Positions 23,564-30,542 of a DNA stretch of 33,389 nt are shown here, one piece after another; the stretch's first letter is position 1; every line of letters starts with the position of its first letter. The DNA comes from Raineyella sp964402325 (GTDB lineage Bacteria; Actinomycetota; Actinomycetes; Propionibacteriales; Propionibacteriaceae). The stretch lies in the NCBI GenBank assembly GCA_964402325.1, contig CAYOBI010000026.1, forward strand, positions 1 through 33,389, written 5' to 3'. A model generated the notes under the pieces. It ran no database searches. It was not told where the DNA came from and worked only from the letters and a program-made list of their open reading frames with translations. A program made the position numbers and the translations under genes.

Positions 23564-24499
23564 TCAGGCCCCGCGGGCGGCGAGCCAGCGCTCGGCGTCG
23601 AGGGCCGCGGAGCAGCCCGTCCCGGCGGCGGTGATGGCCTGCCGGTAGGTGTGGTCGACCACGTCGCCACAGGCGAAGACGCCGTCCAGGTTGGTGGCGG
23701 TGCTGTCCCGGGCGACGCGGACGTAGCCGCCCTCGTCGAGCTCGACCTGGCCGCGGAAGAGGTCGGAGCGCGGGTTGTGCCCGATCGCGATGAACAGGCC
23801 CTGCACCGGGACGTCGCGCAGGTGACCGGTCCGGGTGTCCTTCAGGGTGACCGACTCGACCGTGCCGTCGCCGTTGATCCCGGCGACCTCGCTGTTCCAG
23901 GCGAAGTGGATCTTCGGGTCCTCCATCGCGCGGTCGATCATGATCTTCGAGGCGCGCAACTGGTCGCGGCGGTGGATCATCAGCACCGAGCTGCCGAACC
24001 GGGACAGGAAGGTGGCCTCCTCGACGGCGGAGTCGCCACCACCGACCACGGCGATCGGCTTGTCGCGGAAGAAGAACCCGTCACAGGTGGCGCACCAGGA
24101 GACGCCGTGGCCGGCCAGCCGGTCCTCGTCGTCCAGGCCGAGGCGGCGGTAGCCGGAGCCGGTCGCGAGGATCACCGCACGGGCGTGGTGGGTGTCGTCG
24201 GCGGAGTCCTTGACCACTTTGACGTCACCGGTGAGCTCGACGTCGACGACGTCCTCGGTGATGAACTCGGCGCCGAACTTCTCCGCCTGGGCGCGCATCG
24301 CGTCCATCAGGTCGGGTCCCTGGATGCCCTCGGGGAAGCCGGGGAAGTTCTCCACCTCGGTGGTCGTCATCAGGGCACCGCCCGCGTCGACCGCGCCCTC
24401 GATGACCAGCGGCTTCAGCTGGGCCCTGGCGGCATAGATGGCCGCGGTGTAGCCGGCCGGGCCGCTGCCGATGATGATCAGGTCGCGTACGTCGCTCAT
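23564..24499 (-). CDS. trxB: Thioredoxin-disulphide reductase
   Basis: TrxB (311 residues) passes electrons from NADPH through FAD to thioredoxin. The FAD-binding motif is IIIGSGPAGYTAAIYAARA at the N-terminus. The redox-active pair is C136-A-T-C139 in WCATCDGFFF. The NADPH motif is VVGGGDSAVEEATFL followed by the basic IHRRDQLRASK. The C-terminal FAD motif is GVFACGDVVDHTYRQAITAAG. ATG 24499 has GAGGAA upstream with a 5-nt spacing; an upstream extension of the frame is not supported by homology. Close to the origin beside trxA is a usual location in Actinobacteria. Confidence 0.96.
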   Translation of the reverse strand: MSDVRDLIIIGSGPAGYTAAIYAARAQLKPLVIEGAVDAGGALMTTTEVENFPGFPEGIQGPDLMDAMRAQAEKFGAEFITEDVVDVELTGDVKVVKDSADDTHHARAVILATGSGYRRLGLDDEDRLAGHGVSWCATCDGFFFRDKPIAVVGGGDSAVEEATFLSRFGSSVLMIHRRDQLRASKIMIDRAMEDPKIHFAWNSEVAGINGDGTVESVTLKDTRTGHLRDVPVQGLFIAIGHNPRSDLFRGQVELDEGGYVRVARDSTATNLDGVFACGDVVDHTYRQAITAAGTGCSAALDAERWLAARGA

Positions 24500-24587
24500 G
24501 GAGTTCCTCGTTCGGGGGTCGGGTCGCCGGGACAACCGTTCTGCCCGCCCCATTATTCCCGGGGCGGGTGTCCAGGGTCCCGGCCGG

Positions 24588-25589
24588 TCACCCCTGCGGG
24601 TACTTGGTCCGGTACTGGTCCAGGGTGTCGTGCGCCAGGGCATCCTTCAGCTCGGCCAGCCTGGCCGTGTCGACGATGTCGATCGACTGCTTGTCGGCCG
24701 ACCAGCCGGTGCCGGCGACGGGGGCCTGCATCAGGTGGATGTCGTCGCCGGTGATGCCACGCATCGACATCGCGATCTTCGCCAGCTCGGTGTCGGTCAG
24801 CGCGGTGTCGACGGTGAGGTACTTCGAGAAGCTGGCGACGAAGTTGGTGAACTGGCCCGGGTTGGCCAGCACGTCGGTGCTCAGCGCCTTGCGGCCGATC
24901 GCCTGGACGACCGTACGCTGCCGCTCCGCGCGGTCGAAGTCGCCGCGGGGCAGGTCGTAGCGCTCCCGTACGTACGCCAGGGCCGCGTCGCCCTGGATGG
25001 TGATGTTCCCGGCGGGGAAGACCACGTCCTGGTGGCTGGCGTTCGGGTTGTAGACCTCGACCCCGCCGAGCGCGGTGGTCATGTCCTTGAAGCCCTGGAA
25101 GTCGGTGGTGACGATGTGGTCGATCGGGATGCCGAGCAGGTCCTGCATCGTGCGGACGGTGAGCGCCTGGCCGCCCCAGGAGTAGGCCGCGTTGATCTTC
25201 GCCTGGCCGTGGTCGGGGATCGAGACCCACATGTCGCGCGGGAAGGAGATGATCGTGACACTCTTGCGGTCGCCCGGGATGTGCACCAGCATCAGCGCGT
25301 CGCTGCGGCCGCGCTCGTTGGTCACGTCGCGGGTGTCGGTGCCCATCAGGATGAGGTTGAGCGCGTCGCCCTGCTTGGCCTGCGGGGTGATCACGCCGTC
25401 GGCGCGGTGCACGTTGTTGTCGAAGGTGCTGCGGATCGCGTTGAGGTAGATGCCGAGGGCGCCGACGACGATCAGGATGATGGCCAGCAGTGCCCCGATC
25501 GCGATCAGGACGGGATGACGCCGCCTCCGCTTCCTGTTCCCGGGGTCGTCGGCGGCGGGCGTGCCCTCTGCCTCGAAGATGTCGGTCAT
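24588..25589 (-). CDS. LytR-CpsA-Psr (LCP) family protein
   Basis: LCP enzymes transfer undecaprenyl-linked polymers, such as teichoic acids or arabinogalactan-like glycans, to peptidoglycan. The 333-residue protein has a basic cytoplasmic start (RKRRRRH), one membrane span (about residues 26-48) and an extracytoplasmic LCP domain. Key family positions are visible: the Asp/Arg segment GTDTRDVTNERGRSDALML, SFPRDMWVSIP, KINAAYSWGG, and the arginine-rich YVRERYDLPRGDFDRAERQ. No C-terminal LytR_C domain is seen. The ATG at 25589 is preceded by GAGGAC. It follows the lipoprotein gene by about 115 bp on the same strand. Confidence 0.94.
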   Translation of the reverse strand: MTDIFEAEGTPAADDPGNRKRRRRHPVLIAIGALLAIILIVVGALGIYLNAIRSTFDNNVHRADGVITPQAKQGDALNLILMGTDTRDVTNERGRSDALMLVHIPGDRKSVTIISFPRDMWVSIPDHGQAKINAAYSWGGQALTVRTMQDLLGIPIDHIVTTDFQGFKDMTTALGGVEVYNPNASHQDVVFPAGNITIQGDAALAYVRERYDLPRGDFDRAERQRTVVQAIGRKALSTDVLANPGQFTNFVASFSKYLTVDTALTDTELAKIAMSMRGITGDDIHLMQAPVAGTGWSADKQSIDIVDTARLAELKDALAHDTLDQYRTKYPQG

Positions 25590-25704
25590 CTGCCGTCCTC
25601 AATGCTCCTGCGGCCCCCCGGGGGTGGGGAGCACGTCCGGTCCCAGGCGAACCCCCCACGGGCCCGTCGGCCGGATGCTGGACACCAGTCTGGCCATCCG
25701 GGGC

Positions 25705-26316
25705 TCAGTTCCCAACTGCAGACCCCTGGAATTGGACCGCATTGTGCTTCCCGTCACGCGGATCGACGTTGATCGTGACGCTGCGGGCCTCCGTGCGAGG
25801 GACGGCGAAGCCGACGTGCACCTTGCGCTGCTCCCCGGCCGGGACCGGGGCCGCGAAGCCCACGCCGAAGCTCCCGCCGGCGTCGCCCAGCATCACCGCG
25901 CCGACCACGTCGCGGTAGTAGCCGTGGATGACCAGGGCACTCGGGTCGTACGTCGCCCCGGTCCGGTTGGTGATCACCACGTCGGCCGCGACGACCTCGC
26001 CGCCGGTGCCCTCGGCGCCGGTGACCCCGGCCGGGGCGGTGGCCGCGGTGAGCCCGTCGATCTGGATCGACAGGCCGTCGGGGAAGTCGGCCGCCTGGTC
26101 GACGGTCAGCTTCTCGCCGATCGGCGGGGTCGTCGGCGCGTCGGTCGGGTCCGCGGGGGCCGAGGCCGAGGCGCTCACCGTGTCGGCGGAGACGGCGCCG
26201 GGGGAGACGCTGCCGGAGGCGGCCGGCGGGGTCGAGGCGGCGCCCGTCGCGCCGGGTGCGGAGCAGGCACCGAGCAGGGGCAGCAGGAGCAGGAGGGCGG
26301 CCACGCCGTTTCGCAT
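25705..26316 (-). CDS. Secreted lipoprotein of unknown function, DUF4352-like
   Basis: The 203-residue protein has a lipoprotein signal with lipobox L15-G16-A17-C18 (PLLGAC). A Ser/Ala/Thr/Pro-rich linker follows (about residues 20-65), typical of cell-wall spanning tethers. The C-terminal domain, with GEVVAADVVITNRTGATYDP and GEQRKVHVGFAVP, looks like an immunoglobulin-type beta-sandwich of the DUF4352 or similar group; this assignment is tentative. It probably sits on the outer face of the membrane. The ATG at 26316 has no clear ribosome-binding site, but TACCGT lies exactly 6 nt before it, suggesting a leaderless mRNA. It is divergent from the LysR regulator. Confidence 0.8.
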   Translation of the reverse strand: MRNGVAALLLLLPLLGACSAPGATGAASTPPAASGSVSPGAVSADTVSASASAPADPTDAPTTPPIGEKLTVDQAADFPDGLSIQIDGLTAATAPAGVTGAEGTGGEVVAADVVITNRTGATYDPSALVIHGYYRDVVGAVMLGDAGGSFGVGFAAPVPAGEQRKVHVGFAVPRTEARSVTINVDPRDGKHNAVQFQGSAVGN

Positions 26317-26322
26317 GTCCCG

Positions 26323-26328
26323 ACGGTA
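26323..26328 (-). promoter_or_regulatory. Candidate -10 of the lipoprotein gene (leaderless)
   Basis: TACCGT on the minus strand is followed by 6 nt and the ATG at 26316. A TTGGTG (26353-26348) at a 19-nt spacing is a possible -35. Confidence 0.4.
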
Positions 26329-26380
26329 GCCGACGCGCCCAGAATCACACCAACTTATGGATCCCAGAAGAAGTATCACG

Positions 26381-26386
26381 TAGAAT
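26381..26386 (+). promoter_or_regulatory. Candidate -10 of the LysR gene (leaderless)
   Basis: TAGAAT is followed by 6 nt and the ATG at 26393. There is no good ribosome-binding site. A clear -35 at 17 nt is not seen. The 76-bp gap between the two divergent genes also offers room for autoregulation by the LysR protein. Confidence 0.45.
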
Positions 26387-26392
26387 CGGGGC

Positions 26393-27355
26393 ATGATCGA
26401 GGTCAAGCACCTGCGGCTCATCGCTGCCATCGACAAGTACGGCACCCTGTCGGGTGCCGCCCGCGAGCTGGGGCTGTCCCAGCCGGCGATCACCCAGCAG
26501 ATGCAGCGCCTCGAGAAGGAGCTCGGCACCCCCCTGGTGACCAAGCAGTCGCGGGGGGTCAGCCTCACCTCGGCGGGCCGGGTGCTGCTGCGGCACGCCG
26601 GCCAGGTGCTGCCGTCGCTGTCCCGGGCGGAGTCCGAGATCGCGGCCATCGCCGGCCTGCGGGGTGGTGAGATCCGGATCAGCGCGTTCGCCTCCGGTGC
26701 CGCCGCCCTGCTGCCCAGGGCACTGGCGCGGATGGCCGAGGAGCACCCCGGGATCAGCTTCCGGCTCGGCGAGGCGGAGACCGAGGAGTCCCTCGACCTG
26801 CTGCGCAAGGGCGACTGCGAGATCGCGCTGGTGTACGAGTACCACTCCGAGAACATGACCCTGCGCCGTCCGGACCTGCGCCACGACCCCGACGAGATCT
26901 GGCAGACCGCCCTCGAGGAGCACATCTGGCTGGCCATGCCGCGCTCGCACCCGCTGGCGGTGGAGGCCGAGGTCGACGTCAGCGAACTGCGCGGGGCCCG
27001 CTGGATCTCCGGCTGCCCCTCCTGTCAGGGCAACCTGGTCGACGTGTGCTCGGTGGCCGGGTTCCAGCCCGACATCACGTACGAGACGGACGACTACATC
27101 GCCTTGCAGGGCCTCGCCGCGGCGGGCCTGGGGGTCGCGCTGTTGCCGGACCTGATGCTGATGGCGACCAGGCACGACACCGACCTGGTGCTCAAGCCGC
27201 TGCTGCAGAAGCGGTTCCGCCGGGTCTCGGTGGTGACGACCAAGGCGCTCGCCTCGGTGCCCGGGGTGATGCAGACGATGCAGGCCATCGCCGACGTGGG
27301 CCAGGGACTGTCGCTGCCGGAGGCTGTCGGAGAGCCGGTCGCGGAGCTCGCCTGA
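26393..27355 (+). CDS. LysR-family transcriptional regulator
   Basis: The 320-residue protein has the N-terminal LysR winged helix-turn-helix with AARELGLSQPAITQQMQRLEKELGTPL (quoted in part: SQPAITQQMQRLEKELG). The C-terminal effector domain follows, ISAFASGAAALLPRALARM onward. Inside the effector domain is a Cys-x2-Cys pair, C208 and C211 in SGCPSCQGNL, which is unusual and could sense redox state or bind metal. Close neighbours are a lipoprotein (divergent) and, 36 bp downstream on the same strand, an AI-2E membrane protein. LysR proteins often control the adjacent divergent gene. The ligand cannot be told from sequence. Confidence 0.92.
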   Translation: MIEVKHLRLIAAIDKYGTLSGAARELGLSQPAITQQMQRLEKELGTPLVTKQSRGVSLTSAGRVLLRHAGQVLPSLSRAESEIAAIAGLRGGEIRISAFASGAAALLPRALARMAEEHPGISFRLGEAETEESLDLLRKGDCEIALVYEYHSENMTLRRPDLRHDPDEIWQTALEEHIWLAMPRSHPLAVEAEVDVSELRGARWISGCPSCQGNLVDVCSVAGFQPDITYETDDYIALQGLAAAGLGVALLPDLMLMATRHDTDLVLKPLLQKRFRRVSVVTTKALASVPGVMQTMQAIADVGQGLSLPEAVGEPVAELA

Positions 27356-27391
27356 CCGGACCGTGCGACCCCGCGGGACCGAGGAGCTGCC

Positions 27392-28588
27392 GTGAACGAC
27401 CGCCGCACGATCGGACCGGTCCGCGACGACACGCCGCTGCCGATGGGGATCAGCCTGATCCTCGTCTCGGCGGCGCTGGTCGTCGTGGCGGTCGGGCTGC
27501 ACTACACGGCCGGGATCATCGCGCCGACCTTCTTCGCCCTCACCCTGGTGCTCACGGTCGGGCCGATGCGGCGACGACTGGTGCGCTGGCACCTGCCGGG
27601 CTGGTTGGCCAGCCTGCTGATGCTCCTGCTGCTGTACGCGATCATCTTCGGCATCCTGGCCGGCTTCGCCGTGTCCATCGTCCAACTGGTGCAGGTGCTG
27701 CCGCGCTACGCGGGGACGGTCAACGAGATGTCGGTCCAGGTGCTGGCCTGGCTGGCCGAGCGCGGCCTCGACACCTCCAATGCGACGCTGCTGCTGGCCC
27801 AGGTCGACCTCGGCCGGATCATCGGCGTGCTGCAGGGCCTGCTGTCCGGGATCTCCTCGGCCGGCACGATCATCTTCGTACTGGCGATGGCGGTGGCCTT
27901 CCTGCTGGTGGACTCCACCGCGATGGAGGGCCGGCTGGCCTCGCTGCGGCAGTACCAGCCCTACCTTGCGGCCGCGCTCGGTGACTTCGGCTACCGGGTC
28001 CGGCGCTACTGGGTGGTCAACACGCTGTTCGGCCTGATCGTGGCCGTGCTCGACACCGTGGTGCTGTCCGCGGTCGGAGTGCCGCTGCCGCTGGTCTGGG
28101 GGCTGTTCGCCTGGGTGACGAACTACATCCCCAACATCGGCTTCGTCCTCGGACTGGTCCCAGCGGCCCTGCTGGCACTGCTCGACGGTGGGCCGGTCAA
28201 GGCACTGGTCGTGGTGATCGCCTACTCGGTGCTCAACTTCATGATCCAGGCGGTCATCCAGCCGAAGTTCACCGGCGACGCCGTCGGGCTGAACACCACC
28301 GTGACGTTCGTCTCGCTGGTGTTCTGGACCGTCGTGATCGGCCCGCTCGGGTCGATCCTCGCCGTGCCGCTGACGCTGTTCGCCAAGTCGCTGCTGGTCG
28401 ACTCCAGCCCGCGGCTGGCCTGGGTGAACGTCTTCCTGCGGTCCAAGGACGCCGAGGAGCCTCCGATCCGCCCGCACTGGCCGCCCGTGCACGTGCCCTC
28501 GCTGCCGCGCTGGATGCCGTGGTCGGCGGAGAGCGGCCCGCGCGAATCGGCCCCGGAGCAGCACGATCAGGGGGACGTGGAAAAATGA
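27392..28588 (+). CDS. AI-2E family transporter-like membrane protein
   Basis: A 398-residue polytopic membrane protein with the AI-2E family (PF01594) layout. Paired hydrophobic segments near the N-terminus (about 18-55 and 70-100) are followed by an amphipathic stretch, VNEMSVQVLAWLAERGL. More spans lie near 155-175 and 210-325. Conserved regions include YQPYLAAALGDFGYRVRRYW, NYIPNIGFVLGLVPAALLAL and the C-terminal IGPLGSILAVPLTLFAKSLL. Family members export small molecules or exchange ions; substrate unknown. The polar tail of about 60 residues is Pro/Arg-rich. The GTG is preceded by GAGGAG (27381-27386). Probably co-transcribed with the LysR gene. Confidence 0.92.
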   Translation: MNDRRTIGPVRDDTPLPMGISLILVSAALVVVAVGLHYTAGIIAPTFFALTLVLTVGPMRRRLVRWHLPGWLASLLMLLLLYAIIFGILAGFAVSIVQLVQVLPRYAGTVNEMSVQVLAWLAERGLDTSNATLLLAQVDLGRIIGVLQGLLSGISSAGTIIFVLAMAVAFLLVDSTAMEGRLASLRQYQPYLAAALGDFGYRVRRYWVVNTLFGLIVAVLDTVVLSAVGVPLPLVWGLFAWVTNYIPNIGFVLGLVPAALLALLDGGPVKALVVVIAYSVLNFMIQAVIQPKFTGDAVGLNTTVTFVSLVFWTVVIGPLGSILAVPLTLFAKSLLVDSSPRLAWVNVFLRSKDAEEPPIRPHWPPVHVPSLPRWMPWSAESGPRESAPEQHDQGDVEK

Positions 28589-28622
28589 CCGGTACACCGT
28601 GATCCGCACGAAGGAGTGATCC

Positions 28623-30302
28623 GTGACCGAGTTCTTCTATGAGGACATGCTGCCGGCCGTCAAGCCGGACGAGACGCCGTACCGCCTGCTCACCACCGAT
28701 GGCGTCCGGACCGTGGAGGGCCCCGGTGGGCGTACGTTCCTCGAGGTCGACCCGGAGGCGATCACCCTCCTCACGGAGACGGCGATGCACGACATCGCCC
28801 ATTTCCTGCGCCCCGCGCACCTCGCCCAGCTGCAGAAGATCCTGAACGACCCCGAGGCCTCCAACAACGACCGGTTCGTCGCGCTCGACCTGCTGAAGAA
28901 CGCCAACATCGCCTCCGGCGGCGTGCTGCCGATGTGCCAGGACACCGGCACCGCGATCGTCTCGGCCCACCGCGGCCAGCACGTGCTCACCTCGGTGCAG
29001 GACGAGGAGCCGATCTCGCGCGGCGTGTTCAACGCGTACACCACGCTCAACCTGCGCTACTCGCAGAACGCCCCGCTGACGATGTGGGACGAGAAGAACA
29101 CCGGCTGCAACCTGCCGGCGCAGATCGACATCGCAGCCGACACCCACCCCGGTCACGAGACCGAGTACGAGTTCCTCTTCATGGCCAAGGGCGGCGGCTC
29201 GGCCAACAAGTCGTACCTGTACCAGGAGACCAAGGCGATCCTCAACGAGGACGCCATGATGACCTTCCTCGACGAGAAGCTGCGCACGCTCGGCACCGCC
29301 GCCTGTCCGCCGTACCACCTCGCCGTGGTGATCGGTGGCACCTCCGCCGAGGCCGCGCTGAAGGCGGCGAAGTACGCCTCGGCCAAGTACCTCGACACGC
29401 TGCCGACCGAGGGCTCCGCGAGCGGCCACGGCTTCCGGGACCTGGAGATGGAGCAGAAGGTCCTCAAGCTCACCCAGGACTTCGGCATCGGCGCGCAGTT
29501 CGGCGGCAAGTACTTCTGCCATGACGTACGGGTCGTCCGGCTGCCCCGGCACGGCGCCTCGCTGCCGGTCGCGGTCGCCGTCTCCTGCTCCGCCGACCGT
29601 CAGTGCAAGGGCAAGATCACCCCGGAGGGCGTGTTCCTCGAACAGTTGGAGTTCGAGCCCGGCCACTACCTGCCCGACATCACCCATGAGCACGTCGGCA
29701 CCGAGGACGACGCGGTGGCGATCGACCTCAACCGCCCGATGGCGGAGGTGCTCGCCGAACTGTCGCAGTACCCGGTGAAGACCCGGCTGTCGTTGACCGG
29801 CACCCTGGTCGTCGCCCGTGACATCGCCCACGCGAAGATCCGCGAGCGCCTCGACGCCGGTGAGGAGATGCCGCAATACCTCAAGGACCACCCGGTGTAC
29901 TACGCCGGCCCGGCCAAGACGCCGCAGGGGATGGCGTCCGGCTCCTTCGGCCCGACCACCGCGGGCCGGATGGACTCCTACGTCGACCAGTTCCAGGCCG
30001 CCGGCGGGTCGATGATCATGCTGGCCAAGGGCAACCGGTCGAAGGCCGTCACCGACGCCTGCGGCAAGCACGGTGGCTTCTACCTCGGCTCGATCGGCGG
30101 CCCGGCCGCGCGGCTGGCCCAGGACTGCATCAAGAAGGTCGAGGTGCTGGAGTACCCGGAGCTCGGCATGGAGGCGGTCTGGCGCATCGAGGTCGAGGAC
30201 TTCCCGGCCTTCATCATCGTCGACGACAAGGGCAACGACTTCTTCTCCTCGGTGAGCAAGCCGATCGCCCGGACCATCCCGGTGCGTGAGGGCGCGAAGT
30301 AG
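28623..30302 (+). CDS. fum: Class I fumarate hydratase, [4Fe-4S] type
   Basis: The 559-residue enzyme interconverts fumarate and L-malate in the TCA cycle using an oxygen-sensitive [4Fe-4S] cluster. The three cluster cysteines are at residues 105 (LPMCQDTGTA), 228 (TAACPPYHLA) and 322 (AVSCSADRQC), matching E. coli FumA 105/224/318 with a constant offset of four for the last two. Other landmarks are NTGCNLPAQIDIA, KGGGSANKSYLYQ and the C-terminal beta domain starting PVKTRLSLTGTLVVARDIAHAK. The GTG has AAGGAG (28611-28616) at 6-nt spacing. It follows the AI-2E gene by 34 bp but may have its own promoter. A terminator hairpin follows. Confidence 0.96.
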   Translation: MTEFFYEDMLPAVKPDETPYRLLTTDGVRTVEGPGGRTFLEVDPEAITLLTETAMHDIAHFLRPAHLAQLQKILNDPEASNNDRFVALDLLKNANIASGGVLPMCQDTGTAIVSAHRGQHVLTSVQDEEPISRGVFNAYTTLNLRYSQNAPLTMWDEKNTGCNLPAQIDIAADTHPGHETEYEFLFMAKGGGSANKSYLYQETKAILNEDAMMTFLDEKLRTLGTAACPPYHLAVVIGGTSAEAALKAAKYASAKYLDTLPTEGSASGHGFRDLEMEQKVLKLTQDFGIGAQFGGKYFCHDVRVVRLPRHGASLPVAVAVSCSADRQCKGKITPEGVFLEQLEFEPGHYLPDITHEHVGTEDDAVAIDLNRPMAEVLAELSQYPVKTRLSLTGTLVVARDIAHAKIRERLDAGEEMPQYLKDHPVYYAGPAKTPQGMASGSFGPTTAGRMDSYVDQFQAAGGSMIMLAKGNRSKAVTDACGKHGGFYLGSIGGPAARLAQDCIKKVEVLEYPELGMEAVWRIEVEDFPAFIIVDDKGNDFFSSVSKPIARTIPVREGAK

Positions 30303-30321
30303 CACCGGCCCCCCGCACCAG

Positions 30322-30356
30322 TCGGCGCCCCCGAGCGGACCGCTCGGGGGCGCCGA
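30322..30356 (+). terminator. Hairpin terminator after fumarase
   Basis: A 17-bp perfect stem (30322-30338 with 30340-30356, apex at A30339) lies 20 bp after the fumarase stop. There is no T-run, but the structure is very stable. Confidence 0.8.
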
Positions 30357-30542
30357 TCTGCATCCTCGGATGTGACGAACCTCGCCTTCTGTGGGACATC
30401 CCCTGGAAAGCCTGAGTCTTCCCTTAGATTGTGCTCAACCGCGCAGCGGCCCCGGGTGGACGAGTGCGGCGTGTCGGGCGGCGGTGCGGCCCACGCGTCC
30501 CCGGTCACGCTTCCCCCGGCGATCCCTTGGGGGAGATGACCC

